The position numbers were made by a program, and so were the translations under genes. Below are positions 45,435 to 53,870 of a stretch of 56,810 nt of DNA, piece by piece. The DNA comes from a bacterium (GTDB lineage Bacteria > Bacillota > Bacilli > Lactobacillales > Streptococcaceae). The stretch spans positions 1-56,810 of the forward strand of contig CAJNBS010000010.1 of assembly GCA_905221065.1 (NCBI GenBank), read 5' to 3'. The first letter of the stretch is position 1. Every line of letters begins with the position of its first letter. Below the pieces are notes generated by a model. That model saw only the letters and a program-made list of their open reading frames with translations. It was not told the DNA's origin and ran no database searches.

Positions 45435-45465
45435 TGTTACTATACATTAGAAAAGAGGTTAACTA
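45434..45465 (+). promoter_or_regulatory. Candidate BirA operator at bioY
   Basis: TTGTTACTA (45434-45442) and GGTTAACTA (45457-45465) are separated by 14 bp, resembling the biotin operator TTGTTAACC-N14/15-GGTTAACAA; the right half matches 8 of 9, the left 6 of 9. It covers the transcription start and the ribosome binding site. Confidence 0.4.
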
Positions 45466-45467
45466 TT

Positions 45468-46004
45468 TTGAAAAAAGCACACGTTTATGCTATCCCTGCT
45501 ATTGGGGCTGCTCTCATTGCAGTATTGGCACAAATCAGTCTTCCAATTGGACCTGTTCCCTTCACTTTGCAAAACTTTGCAATCGGCTTGATTGCTACTG
45601 TCTTTAGACCGAGAGAGGCTGTACTTTCTGTTGGACTCTATCTTCTTCTAGGTGCTATCGGTCTTCCTGTCTTTGCAGGAGGTGGAGCTGGATTTCATGC
45701 TTTGATTGGTCCTACTGCAGGTTATCTTTGGTTTTATCTTGTTTACTCTGGACTTACTTCTTCTCTAACTAACAGCAAGAGTGGGGTTGTCAAGATTTTT
45801 CTTGCAAACCTCTTGGGTGATGCCCTTGTCTTTGTTGGAGGGATTCTTAGCTTGCATTTCCTAGCTGGAATGGCATTTGAAAAAGCTCTTGTTGTGGGGG
45901 TTCTTCCCTTTATCATTCCAGACCTTGGTAAAATTATTGCTATTAGTATTATTAGCCGTCCACTACTTCAACGCCTTAAAAATCAAGCTTACTTTGCTAA
46001 CTAA
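45468..46004 (+). CDS. bioY: Biotin transporter BioY
   Basis: 178-residue S component of the energy-coupling-factor biotin transporter. About six hydrophobic segments; family motifs QISLPIGPVPFTLQNFA and the Gly-rich FAGGGAGFHALIGPTAGYLWF are clear. The start is TTG (45468-45470) with AGAGG upstream. The ECF ATPases and EcfT are not in this window. Likely controlled by biotin through BirA, judging from the operator-like repeat. Confidence 0.93.
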   Translation: MKKAHVYAIPAIGAALIAVLAQISLPIGPVPFTLQNFAIGLIATVFRPREAVLSVGLYLLLGAIGLPVFAGGGAGFHALIGPTAGYLWFYLVYSGLTSSLTNSKSGVVKIFLANLLGDALVFVGGILSLHFLAGMAFEKALVVGVLPFIIPDLGKIIAISIISRPLLQRLKNQAYFAN

Positions 46005-46044
46005 AAAAGGATATCGAGTTGTCATAACTCAGTATCCTTTTCTT
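46003..46044 (+). terminator. bioY terminator
   Basis: AAAAGGATAT.GAGTT / AACTC.GTATCCTTTT stem with a short loop and following T-rich tract. Confidence 0.8.
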
Positions 46045-46058
46045 TCATTTTGAAAACT

Positions 46059-46166
46059 TATACTCTTCGAAAATCAAATTCAAACCACGTCAGCTTCGCC
46101 TTGCCGTACTCAAGTACTGCCTACGGCTAGCTTCCTAGTTTGCTCTTTGATTTTCATTGAGTATTA
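46059..46166 (-). repeat. BOX element (boxA-boxC), second copy
   Basis: Near-identical to 21191-21298: CTCAATGAAAATCAAAGAGC (boxA side) and GGCAAGGCGAAGCTGACGTGG (boxC side), no boxB. The boxA end overlaps the TAA stop (46164-46166) of the YdbC-like gene, so the element supplies that stop codon. Confidence 0.9.
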
Positions 46167-46379
46167 GTTGCCTTTAAAGGCATCCATCATGGTTTGGAAT
46201 TCTTCATTGGAGAGGGTAATTCCCTTGCCCATTTTAGTATGGTCTGGACTCCAAGCACGAATATCAAACTTTGCAGGAGCACCATTAAAGCTCACACGGT
46301 TGATTTCCTTGGTCCAACCTTTTTCGTTTTCAGAAAGAGTCAATAAGTGCTCTTCGATTTCAAATGTAAATTCTGCCAT
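46164..46379 (-). CDS. YdbC/PC4-like single-strand nucleic-acid-binding protein
   Basis: 71 residues of the YdbC/PC4 transcription-coactivator-like family: beta-rich N-terminal half (FTFEIEEHLLTLSEN, GWTKEINRVSFNG) and a C-terminal helix (LSNEEFQTMMDAFK). Homologues bind single-stranded DNA. AAGGAG precedes the ATG. The stop codon belongs to the adjoining BOX element, so the natural C-terminus may have been altered by its insertion. Confidence 0.8.
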   Translation of the reverse strand: MAEFTFEIEEHLLTLSENEKGWTKEINRVSFNGAPAKFDIRAWSPDHTKMGKGITLSNEEFQTMMDAFKGN

Positions 46380-46477
46380 TTTCTTCTCCTTTTTTAGCTT
46401 TCATTAGTTTATTCGTAAAATCTTGTAGATTTAAGGAAAATTTTATATAATATTGATATAAAAGAAGGGAGGCCAAT

Positions 46478-46798
46478 ATGAGACATAAATTCCAGCAAGT
46501 TCTAAATAAAATACATGACTTTTTAAATGGACATGACCAATCTGACCAGACTGAAACCAACTCCCTTACAGCCACTATTGAAGAGGCTATCCAGAAACAA
46601 ACTGCTGTTCATCTTATCTTGTCTGAGACAAGTTTTACAGGCGACATCATCAAATACGATCAGCAACGCCAGCAAATTATCGTGAAAAATTTTGCCAAAA
46701 ATGTGAGTCGTATTATCCGCATAAGCGATATTCAACGCCTGCGATTTGTCCCTTCAACAGTCCAAACAGCCCAAAAAAATAGATTTAAGAAAGAGTGA
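46478..46798 (+). CDS. Conserved hypothetical protein
   Basis: 106 residues: a polar helical N-terminus (1-50) and a beta-rich C-terminal region (VHLILSETSFTGDIIKYD, QQIIVKNFAKNVSRIIRISD) that looks like a small barrel of YolD/Sm-like style. No recognised catalytic residue. GGGAGG is upstream of the ATG. It is convergent with the ATP-cone gene. Confidence 0.7.
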   Translation: MRHKFQQVLNKIHDFLNGHDQSDQTETNSLTATIEEAIQKQTAVHLILSETSFTGDIIKYDQQRQQIIVKNFAKNVSRIIRISDIQRLRFVPSTVQTAQKNRFKKE

Positions 46799-46828
46799 GA
46801 TGTAGTTGCTTCATCCCACTCTTTTCTC

Positions 46829-47167
46829 TTAGCGAACTTGTTCAAAATGTAAATGAACGGCAATATGATCTCCGTAGCCACTTCTTTCCAAGTCACGTTG
46901 TAAACGATAGGAAATGTAGTGTTCAGCAATGGTAATGTAACCTGCACCTAGTAAACGATGTTCAACCATAGACTGAATCATGCTGATGGTAGCACGTTCC
47001 ACCTTGGCTTCTTCCAAGTCCAAAACCACTTTCTTAGTGACTTGTGCAAGGTTTTGACGCAAATCATCTGTCAATACATAGACAGTCTGGGCTGCCTTTA
47101 AGATAGCTTGGTAAATCTTATCTGGATTAAATTCAGCAATTTCGCCATCACGTTTGATTACTTGCAT
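46829..47167 (-). CDS. Stand-alone ATP-cone domain protein
   Basis: 112 residues that consist of little more than an ATP-cone: the N-terminal VIKRDGEIAEFNPDKIYQAI is the nucleotide-binding signature seen at the start of ribonucleotide reductases and NrdR. There is no zinc ribbon as in NrdR and no reductase domain. The role is unknown; a dATP/ATP-sensing accessory is one possibility. It lies 11 bp after trmD. Confidence 0.8.
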   Translation of the reverse strand: MQVIKRDGEIAEFNPDKIYQAILKAAQTVYVLTDDLRQNLAQVTKKVVLDLEEAKVERATISMIQSMVEHRLLGAGYITIAEHYISYRLQRDLERSGYGDHIAVHLHFEQVR

Positions 47168-47178
47168 AGGTTTCTCCT

Positions 47179-47898
47179 TTATTCTTTGTTTTCTTTGATT
47201 TCTGTCAGCATTTTTTCTTCTTCTGCCGTCAGTTGATAATGTTCAAGCAAATCCGGTCTGCGCTCGTAGGTTTTCTTTAAACTCTCATACAGGCGCCACT
47301 GACGAATCTTTTCATGGTGCCCGCTCATCAGTACATCTGGCACAAGCATACCTCGATAATCATAGGGACGTGTGTACTGAGGATATTCGAGAAGGCCTGA
47401 AGAAAAACTATCATCTTGGTGGCTAGACTCCTTACCAATTACTTCTGGAATCAGGCGAACCGTAGCATCAATCATGGTCATGGCCGCCAATTCTCCACCA
47501 GTAAGGACATAATCTCCTAGGGAAATCTCATCCGTCACCAGTGTCTTGATGCGCTCATCATAACCCTCATAGTGACCACAGATAAAGATTAGCTCATCTT
47601 CTTGAGCCAAATCCTCAGCGTAAGTCTGATCAAATTTCTTCCCTGCAGGATCAAGGAGAATCACGCGCGGATTTTTCTTTTCAATAGCATCAAAAGCATC
47701 GAAAATGGGTTGGGCTCGGAGCAACATCCCCTGACCACCTCCATATGGTTCATCATCGACGTGACGGGCCTTTTCAGCATATTCTCGAAAATTATGATAC
47801 TGGATATCCAAGAGCCCTTTTTCACGAGCCTTTCCAACGATCGAGTGCTCTAGCGGAGAAAACATCTCTGGAAAGAGGGTTAAAATATCAATCTTCAT
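47179..47898 (-). CDS. trmD: tRNA (guanine-N1)-methyltransferase
   Basis: 239-residue SPOUT-class enzyme making m1G37 in tRNAs, which prevents frameshifting. Knot-forming motifs [13 protein letters not shown] and [14 protein letters not shown] are intact. It overlaps rimM by 11 bp, the usual pairing of tRNA modification and ribosome maturation. Confidence 0.97.
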   Translation of the reverse strand: MKIDILTLFPEMFSPLEHSIVGKAREKGLLDIQYHNFREYAEKARHVDDEPYGGGQGMLLRAQPIFDAFDAIEKKNPRVILLDPAGKKFDQTYAEDLAQEDELIFICGHYEGYDERIKTLVTDEISLGDYVLTGGELAAMTMIDATVRLIPEVIGKESSHQDDSFSSGLLEYPQYTRPYDYRGMLVPDVLMSGHHEKIRQWRLYESLKKTYERRPDLLEHYQLTAEEEKMLTEIKENKE

Positions 47899-48406
47899 CG
47901 TCTAACCCTTCTAAGATTTCCACATCGACTCGTTTATTTGGAATATCAACATTGAGAACCACTGGCGGGATATATGGTAAAAGCAAATCACGTTTGCCTT
48001 TTCGCTTGACCACCCAGACATCGTTGGCACCTGGTTGTAGGATTTCCTTGATGGTTCCAACAAAATTATCACCCTCATAGACTTCCAAACCGATAATCTC
48101 GTGATAGTAAAATTCACCATCATCTAAGTCATTCAAATCTTCCTCAGCGACCTTGAGACTGTATCCCTTATACTTTTCGATAGCGTTGATATGGTACATA
48201 TCTTTGAATTTAATAATGTCAAAGTTCTTCTGTTTACGGTGGCTAGCGATGGTCACTGTTTGAACAAACTGATCTTTTTCATCAAACAAGGCTAGCTCAG
48301 CCCCTTTTTTAAACCGTTCTTCTGCAAAATCCGTCACAGACAAGACTCGCATCTCACCCTGCAACCCCTGCGTATTGACGATTTTCCCAACATTAAAGTA
48401 GTTCAT
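47888..48406 (-). CDS. rimM: 16S rRNA processing protein RimM
   Basis: 172 residues: N-terminal RimM domain ([18 protein letters not shown]) and a C-terminal PRC-barrel ([26 protein letters not shown]). It assists 30S head assembly near S19. The start has GGAGA upstream. Confidence 0.96.
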   Translation of the reverse strand: MNYFNVGKIVNTQGLQGEMRVLSVTDFAEERFKKGAELALFDEKDQFVQTVTIASHRKQKNFDIIKFKDMYHINAIEKYKGYSLKVAEEDLNDLDDGEFYYHEIIGLEVYEGDNFVGTIKEILQPGANDVWVVKRKGKRDLLLPYIPPVVLNVDIPNKRVDVEILEGLDDED

Positions 48407-48482
48407 CTTGTCTCCTGTAGTCTATTTCTATCCTTTATTTTATCACGTTCCAGGGATTTTCTCAAGTTGGATAAATCTCATC

Positions 48483-49340
48483 TTACAGAGCTACTACTTC
48501 TTCAAAGAATTCACCAATTATCTGATTAAACTCTTCAGGATGATCATTCATCGGTTGGTGTTTGCTATCTGAAATCGTTACTTGACGCGCATTGGGATTT
48601 AAGGCAATGATACCATCGTAGATCATTTTTAGGTGTTTGGGAAAATCATTTTCTCCTCTTACTAAAAGCATAGGAGGATTTCCTTTATATCCTTCTATCT
48701 CATGGACTGCCAAGAAACCTGTTATTCCAAGGTTCAAGAAAACATCTCGCCCAGTTTCTATAATAGCCGTCTTGACCAACTCTCTTGTGATAGGGTTATC
48801 AGTACACATTTTTGAGTTCTTGTCTGCAATCACCTTCCAAGGAATCGTTTTATACATAAGAGAACTATATTTGATTCGACCTTTTTCTTTATCTGATAGG
48901 TAACGGTGCTGTCCCCAACTATCTACCATGACCAAGGCTAGGACTCTTTCTGGATGGCGATAGGTGTACTCTTGAAGTGGATTCCCTCCCCAAGAATGAC
49001 CAACCAATATCACCTTATCCAACTGGAAATAGTACAAAATAGCATCTACATCTTGAACAGCACCTTCTAAGTCGGGTAGGCCAACTTTCATAGGTGATTC
49101 ACCCTGACCTCTAACATTGACAAAGTAAAGGTCAAATCCATCAAAAGCATCATACTGGTGGGCACACATCTGACTACGTCCACAAGCTCCATGATAAAAA
49201 ATAATGTGACCTTTATTTGCGTTTCCCGGACGATGATAAACAACCAAATCACAATCTACGACTGGTATAAGGTGACGTTTTAACATCTCAGGTTCTCTAT
49301 TATAAAAAGCAATAGCTTCAGCAATATCATTTTGCTTCAT
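48483..49340 (-). CDS. Alpha/beta hydrolase
   Basis: 285 residues, alpha/beta-hydrolase fold: oxyanion region FYHGACGRSQ, nucleophile elbow GHSWGG, acid in LVRGENDFP and His in ISDSKHQPMND. Family members are esterases, lipases or peptidases; substrate unknown. No signal peptide, so cytoplasmic. GAGGAG before the ATG. Confidence 0.85.
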   Translation of the reverse strand: MKQNDIAEAIAFYNREPEMLKRHLIPVVDCDLVVYHRPGNANKGHIIFYHGACGRSQMCAHQYDAFDGFDLYFVNVRGQGESPMKVGLPDLEGAVQDVDAILYYFQLDKVILVGHSWGGNPLQEYTYRHPERVLALVMVDSWGQHRYLSDKEKGRIKYSSLMYKTIPWKVIADKNSKMCTDNPITRELVKTAIIETGRDVFLNLGITGFLAVHEIEGYKGNPPMLLVRGENDFPKHLKMIYDGIIALNPNARQVTISDSKHQPMNDHPEEFNQIIGEFFEEVVAL

Positions 49341-49489
49341 TATTACACTCTCTCCTCTTTATCCTAGTGTCATTCTTTTTATCTATTTTATCACGCTATA
49401 TTAAAATCATCGTGTTCCAAACTTAATTACATTAAAATTTTTGAATTTTCTACACGATCTTAATAAAGAAAAAGACTGCTAAGCAATCT

Positions 49490-50392
49490 TTACTTTCTTC
49501 TCATCAGATTCATTCCTAAAATTCCAGCAATAATCAAAGTTGCTCCGATTACATGGTAGCTATAAATTGGTTCGTGGAGGATAAGAGCTCCTGCTAGAAT
49601 GGTCAAAACTGTTCCAAGATTACCAAAGACACTAACGGTCGATGCTCCAAGTCGAACAATAGCATAGATAGAAAGACTACCAGTAACGATAGAGGCTAGT
49701 ATTCCCAAATAGAGGATTGAAAGAAGATAAGATACCTGTCCAAGTGGTGCAACGTAGGCTAATATGTTGCCCTCTAGATAGTGCGAGGTCAGACTCAGCG
49801 TATTAAAGGTGACGAAACCAACAAATATCACAACAGCTGTCATATCCATGGCCCGATAGCGACCTCCTTTAGCCTTGCTGAGGATATTGTTTATTGCATT
49901 GGCGAGAACAGATCCCAACATCAAGAGAAAGCCAAAGATAGCAGTTTCCTTACTAAAATTTGCTCCTTTGCTAAGGAAGATGAAAACTACTCCTGCTACG
50001 GATAAAATTAAAAAGAATTTCTGCAGCAAGCTTGTCTTTTCCTTGAGAAAGACCGATGCCAAAAGGAGAGTAAAAATCGGTACAAGAGCCTGTAGAATTC
50101 CAGCTTCAGAAGACGATATATACTGTAAAGCAAAGGATTGGAAAATAAAGAAGAGAAGTGGATAGAAAATACTCATCGGCAGAATAGAAAGAATAGCTTT
50201 TCTACTTAAACTCACATTGACAAGTTTTGTTTGATGAAGGATGACCAATACCAGAGCAGCGATTGTATAGCGATGTGCCAAGTTTGTAAGAGGACTGGCA
50301 TAGCCCAAAGCTATCTTAGTAAATAAAAAAGAAAAACCAATGATGGCTGAAAAGGATAAGGCCGCTAGGTATGCTTTTGTTTTCTCGTTCAT
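49490..50392 (-). CDS. EamA/DMT-family transporter
   Basis: 300 residues with ten hydrophobic segments arranged as two EamA repeats (the second begins near residue 150). Markers: the N-terminal FLFTKIALGYASPLTNLAHRY and the ALVPIFTLLLA segment. Probable metabolite exporter; substrate unknown. GGGAG at the start. Confidence 0.88.
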   Translation of the reverse strand: MNEKTKAYLAALSFSAIIGFSFLFTKIALGYASPLTNLAHRYTIAALVLVILHQTKLVNVSLSRKAILSILPMSIFYPLLFFIFQSFALQYISSSEAGILQALVPIFTLLLASVFLKEKTSLLQKFFLILSVAGVVFIFLSKGANFSKETAIFGFLLMLGSVLANAINNILSKAKGGRYRAMDMTAVVIFVGFVTFNTLSLTSHYLEGNILAYVAPLGQVSYLLSILYLGILASIVTGSLSIYAIVRLGASTVSVFGNLGTVLTILAGALILHEPIYSYHVIGATLIIAGILGMNLMRRK

Positions 50393-50738
50393 AGATTATT
50401 ACTCCCTTAAAAGTAGCTATTCTCAAGATAGATCGATTAGAATTTTTGAGACTATCTTTCCATTTTAGCATAGTAAAATCCTAGATGCTATTTCTAGGAT
50501 TGATATTTTATGTCTACTATCCCTCTTTCAAGCTGATAAATTCTTTCTCATTAACTATAAAGGAGTCAGCTATTCTGACCTGCTTTTCTCGTTCTTGTCT
50601 CACAAGTTCTAGCTTGTCTACCTCTTTGATATTCCTTACTTTGATAATATAAACTGCCAATTTCATTGTTTTCTATTTACTAGCTAGACCAATATAGGTG
50701 AAATTTTCTTTATTAGTAAAAAATTATTTCTTATTCTC
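50393..50738. other. 346-bp gap with only a possible 49-codon frame
   Basis: Between the EamA gene and the MazG-like gene. It holds the short frame at 50517-50666 described separately, a run of AT-rich sequence and no clear promoter or RNA. It may be the remains of a gene. Confidence 0.4.
50517..50666 (-). CDS. Possible small protein or gene fragment
   Basis: 49-residue frame, ATG at 50664-50666, TAG at 50517-50519. The sequence is charged (KEVDKLELVRQEREKQVRI). No Shine-Dalgarno sequence is visible, so it could be a remnant rather than a functional gene. No family recognised. Confidence 0.3.
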   Translation of the reverse strand: MKLAVYIIKVRNIKEVDKLELVRQEREKQVRIADSFIVNEKEFISLKEG

Positions 50739-51065
50739 TTAGAAGTTCTTCAAAAATCCTTCCAAATCACGTTCATGCTGGTACTTAATGGCTGCAGTTT
50801 TGTCTTTCTCAAAAATGGTTTTAGTTAGGTCAATATGGTTGATGGCTGCGATTGCGACGGTGTAGTGAATAATATCAGCCAGTTCTTTAGCAAGTTCCTC
50901 GTTAGAATCCTGCACCCCTTCTTTTCGACCAGAGCGCCCATTCAAAACTTCGGCTACTTCTCCGACTTCCTCCACAAGCTTGATAAAAAGACCTTCCTCA
51001 GTCCGAGACTGCTGATAATTTTCCAGTAGGTAGTCTTGTAATTGTCTAAACGTTAAATCCTTCAT
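50739..51065 (-). CDS. MazG-like nucleotide pyrophosphohydrolase
   Basis: 108 residues from the ATG at 51063-51065 (AAGGAG upstream; 10-codon longer frame rejected). The all-alpha NTP pyrophosphatase motif EExxE-x-ExxD is present as EEVGEVAEVLNG and ELAKELADIIHYTV. Enzymes of the family hydrolyse non-canonical or excess NTPs. It lies after the khpA terminator, whose T run overlaps its ribosome binding region. Confidence 0.87.
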   Translation of the reverse strand: MKDLTFRQLQDYLLENYQQSRTEEGLFIKLVEEVGEVAEVLNGRSGRKEGVQDSNEELAKELADIIHYTVAIAAINHIDLTKTIFEKDKTAAIKYQHERDLEGFLKNF

Positions 51066-51079
51066 ATCCTGCTCCTTGC

Positions 51080-51104
51080 AAAAAAAGCGAGACATTCGTC
51101 CCGC
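51080..51104 (-). terminator. Terminator after khpA
   Basis: Minus-strand stem GCGGGAC / GTCTCGC (one G-U pair) with a 4-nt loop and seven T (complement of 51080-51086). Confidence 0.7.
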
Positions 51105-51109
51105 CCTTC

Positions 51110-51349
51110 TTATTTTTCGTCAATAACGATTCTTACTTTTTTGTCTTCAGTTGGGACAGAGTAGACAATCGTTCTTATCGCAGAAATAGTGCGACCCTTA
51201 CGACCGATTACACGACCCACATCGCTTTGATCAAGATCCAAATGATATTCCAAAAATTCTGGTGTATCTTCAATCTTGATAGTTAAGGCATCTGGTTGTG
51301 AAATCAAGGGTTTCACAATCGCAATAATGAGATTTTCAATCGTATCCAT
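51110..51349 (-). CDS. khpA: KhpA, KH-domain RNA-binding protein
   Basis: 79-residue single KH domain with the GxxG loop GRKGRT. In pneumococcus KhpA works with KhpB/EloR in controlling cell elongation and RNA binding. It follows rpsP by 19 bp, the conserved arrangement. Confidence 0.93.
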   Translation of the reverse strand: MDTIENLIIAIVKPLISQPDALTIKIEDTPEFLEYHLDLDQSDVGRVIGRKGRTISAIRTIVYSVPTEDKKVRIVIDEK

Positions 51350-51368
51350 CTGTCAACCTACTTTAAAC

Positions 51369-51641
51369 TTATTTTGAGAATTTAGAATCGTGGAATTTTT
51401 TCAATACGCCTTCTTTTGAAAGGATGTTACGAACTGTATCTGAAGGTTGAGCTCCATCAGCCAACCATGCAAGAACGCGGTCTTCTTTCAAAGTTACTTG
51501 GTTTTCAGCAACAAGTGGGTTGTAAGTTCCAACTGTTTCGATGAAACGTCCGTCACGTGGTGAACGTGAATCTGCTACGTTGATACGGTAGAAAGGTTTT
51601 TTCTTAGAACCCATACGAGTCAAACGGATTTTAACTGCCAT
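51369..51641 (-). CDS. rpsP: 30S ribosomal protein S16
   Basis: 90-residue basic protein, needed for 30S assembly; [20 protein letters not shown] is diagnostic. A strong promoter lies 65 bp upstream. Head of the rpsP-khpA unit. Confidence 0.97.
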   Translation of the reverse strand: MAVKIRLTRMGSKKKPFYRINVADSRSPRDGRFIETVGTYNPLVAENQVTLKEDRVLAWLADGAQPSDTVRNILSKEGVLKKFHDSKFSK

Positions 51642-51705
51642 TTTTAAAGTCTCTTTTCTTATTTTTTATTTCGGTGAAATAGCTGAGCTATTTAGCACAT
51701 GTTCT

Positions 51706-51733
51706 ATTATAGCAGATTTCTGACAGGTGTCAA
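51706..51733 (-). promoter_or_regulatory. rpsP promoter
   Basis: Minus-strand consensus -35 TTGACA (51728-51733), 16-bp spacer, -10 TATAAT (51706-51711). Confidence 0.8.
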
Positions 51734-51816
51734 GAAAAAAACTTGACAGACTATAAATTTTTAAACCATTTAGAAATTTGTTAGAATAGGAAATAAATGT
51801 TTGAAAGAGGCTATCC

Positions 51817-52019
51817 GTGAATACTATTTTAGAAAAATTTTATAAAGACCATCAAAAACCTTCATCTCTCCTGAACGTGATTTGGATGCTTGGCTTCTAA
51901 ATTCCAAGCCTGTTCCTAAACGAAACATGGAACTATTAACAGATGATTTACTAGCAGGTGATATCATTTTACTATGGAGAATCCAGTTTGGCACTTTTAC
52001 CACCAAAACCTGGTTTTAA
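51817..52019 (+). pseudogene. Frameshifted remnant of an unknown gene
   Basis: GTG at 51817 (GAAAGAGG before it) opens NTILEKFYKDHQK, then a shift of frame near 51855 continues TFISPERDLDAWLLNSKPVP, RNMELLTDDLLAGDIILLWR and FGTFTTKTWF to a stop at 52017-52019. Related sequence seems to run on in yet another frame (LPFEYDSKFA). The coding-like sense across the frames shows decay by indels. I do not recognise the protein. Confidence 0.55.
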
Positions 52020-52134
52020 AAACTCCCATTCGAATATGATTCAAAATTCGCTTAAAATCATTAAAAACACCCAATGGTGTGAACCATGAAGTATGGTAAA
52101 TACTGTATTGTAAAAGCTGTATTGTAGCTAGTTC

Positions 52135-52191
52135 TTAACCTTTAGGTAACTGACTAGCTTTACGAGCTTTCTTAAGACCTGGTTTGATACA
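52135..52191 (-). pseudogene. Stray 3' end of rpsI (ribosomal protein S9), likely integration scar
   Basis: On the minus strand the frame encodes KPGLKKARKASQ (52150-52185) followed by LPKG and a stop. The C-terminus of streptococcal S9 is KKPGLKKARKASQFSKR. Only the last 15 or so codons are present, with no S9 gene body. The 3' end of rpsI is a known attachment site for streptococcal integrative elements, so this is probably an attachment-site copy left by one. Confidence 0.6.
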
Positions 52192-52300
52192 TTTTTATTT
52201 TAATAAATTTCGTCATTCCTTTAAAATCAACGTTTTCCCGTGTTTCCTGAAAATAAATTTACAACCAATTTGAATAAGTTTCAGTTAAATGGTGTGAATT

Positions 52301-52477
52301 TTACCCTATGGAAATATCTACCAAGTAATTTATATCTTCCAACCCTCTCTTATCAAACATTTGATAAAAAACATTATATAAGGCAGCGTTTGCTTTATCA
52401 AAGTCATCAATTAATACAATATTTGTTTCTCTGGACAATAAATATTTAGCTTCTGTAAAAAATCTATTGCTGTCAAT
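52301..52477 (-). pseudogene. Fragment of an AAA+ ATPase gene
   Basis: 58 codons open between two stops: IDSNRFFTEAKYLLSRE, TNIVLIDDFDKANAALYNVF and YQMFDKRGLEDINYLVDISIG. IVLIDDFDKA looks like the Walker B region of ClpB/AAA_2-type ATPases (compare VVLLDEIEKAH), followed by the usual L(Y)NVFYQMFD helix. No start or other domains remain. Together with the neighbouring scars, it marks an eroded mobile or accessory segment. Confidence 0.5.
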
Positions 52478-52508
52478 TTATAGAAATAAATTACCCCTGC
52501 GTCACTTA

Positions 52509-53270
52509 TCAATTATCACCTAACTCCCTCAACCTTTCCTGTCCTATCTTCAACATCTCTTCTTCCACCGTGTTCCATTTCCCAAATAGGCATTCGTGCA
52601 GAACTTCTGCTGCTGAGGTTTCGTCTACTTGCGAATCATAAACACACGATTGATCTCTTTGATAAATTTGAATTTGTCTAAAAAGTTCTTCCTTTTCCAA
52701 CTCCCGTAAGTTACCAACCAAATGCTCTACAATTCCATCATGGTGTGCTTTAGGAGTCGCTCTAGCTTGACTAGGATCTATGGCGTAGAGCTCCTCATAA
52801 CGTATCAAAGTACTGAGATAGGACAATTCTGGCTTAGTCGCAATCAGTGCAAGTGAAACTTGATAGCCTCTAGTTGTCAATAATTGTGCTGTTTTCCGAG
52901 GAACTTCGGTTGTTCTCAAGGTACCCTCGATTAATAAATGATAACCTTGTTTACTCAACTCATCTACAAGATATTCAACCATTTGTCCCGCGAATACTTT
53001 GGTATAATCCACACTATCTTTGCCATACTTTTCCTGTAGAGCAAGGTAGTTAGGATGAAAAGAGCGATAACTATCTCCGTCAATGATAATGATATTTCCT
53101 TGAAATTCCCTTTGTTTAATACGATGAATCGTTGTCTTACCAGCACCACTCTGTCCACCGAGTAAAATAGCCTTGGGCTGAGACGAAGTTGTTTTTCCAC
53201 GAGTTAAAGAACGAACGAGTCGATTAGAGGCTTTAATAAAGTCATCCTGGCTAAATTTATCTAATTTCAT
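52509..53270 (-). CDS. pezT: PezT, zeta-family toxin
   Basis: 253-residue zeta toxin, a kinase that phosphorylates UDP-N-acetylglucosamine (or -muramic precursors) and blocks wall synthesis. Walker A GGQSGAGKTT (K45), the catalytic D66 in DGDSYR, and LIEGTLR are in place, so it looks active. Start shares a base with the pezA stop (TAATG), ensuring antitoxin is made first. At 253 residues it is full length. Confidence 0.93.
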   Translation of the reverse strand: MKLDKFSQDDFIKASNRLVRSLTRGKTTSSQPKAILLGGQSGAGKTTIHRIKQREFQGNIIIIDGDSYRSFHPNYLALQEKYGKDSVDYTKVFAGQMVEYLVDELSKQGYHLLIEGTLRTTEVPRKTAQLLTTRGYQVSLALIATKPELSYLSTLIRYEELYAIDPSQARATPKAHHDGIVEHLVGNLRELEKEELFRQIQIYQRDQSCVYDSQVDETSAAEVLHECLFGKWNTVEEEMLKIGQERLRELGDN

Positions 53271-53746
53271 TAAGCAACCACTAGATGATTAGCTTGTTCT
53301 AGCACACGTTCAATGCCATCCAAATAGCCATTATATCGCTCTACATCTTCAAAAGTTGCAACAAGATAAATCTTCGTGTTAATCAAATCAGAAAGATCAT
53401 CGCTCATTAGAACCCAAGGATTGGAACTATCATCAAATGCAATTCCTTGTTCATCTTGAAAACGATAAAGTTGCGCTAAGATATTTGCTCCCCGCTCCTT
53501 TATCAATTCTATTCTTAATGTTAACTGATAATCTTCTACCGGTGTGAGCATTTTTTCCTCCCCCACAATATCGATATAGGAAACATTAAATTTTTTGCAG
53601 ATACAATCTACTAATTCTGTCGAAACTGAACTTGTCCCATTCTCATAACGGCTCAGGCTATTTCGAGAGATTCCAATAATCTTTGCGAATTCAGGCTGGG
53701 TGAGATCATGTGTTTTACGTAATGTTTTTATATTTTCTCCAATCAT
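53270..53746 (-). CDS. pezA: PezA, antitoxin and autorepressor
   Basis: 158 residues from the ATG at 53744-53746, which has GGAGGG; the longer frame crosses the operator. N-terminal Cro/C1 helix-turn-helix (IKTLRKTHDLTQPEFAKIIGI, within 6-30) binds DNA; the helical C-terminal half neutralises PezT. A palindrome over the promoter is the expected autoregulatory site. Confidence 0.93.
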   Translation of the reverse strand: MIGENIKTLRKTHDLTQPEFAKIIGISRNSLSRYENGTSSVSTELVDCICKKFNVSYIDIVGEEKMLTPVEDYQLTLRIELIKERGANILAQLYRFQDEQGIAFDDSSNPWVLMSDDLSDLINTKIYLVATFEDVERYNGYLDGIERVLEQANHLVVA

Positions 53747-53771
53747 GAGAGCCCTCCTTTTATTTATTTCT

Positions 53772-53810
53772 ATTATAGCAAAAAAAATAGAAACGCACCA
53801 TTTTTGGTGC
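53772..53810 (-). promoter_or_regulatory. pezAT promoter with PezA operator palindrome
   Basis: GCACCATTTTTGGTGC (53795-53810) is an inverted repeat (GCACCA/TGGTGC). On the minus strand a TATAAT -10 (53772-53777) lies 17-18 bp further, so the palindrome covers the -35 region. Confidence 0.65.
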
Positions 53811-53870
53811 ACAAGAAACAAACTTTATTAAAAATATTAATATATCAGATTTAGAGATTGAAGACTACAT

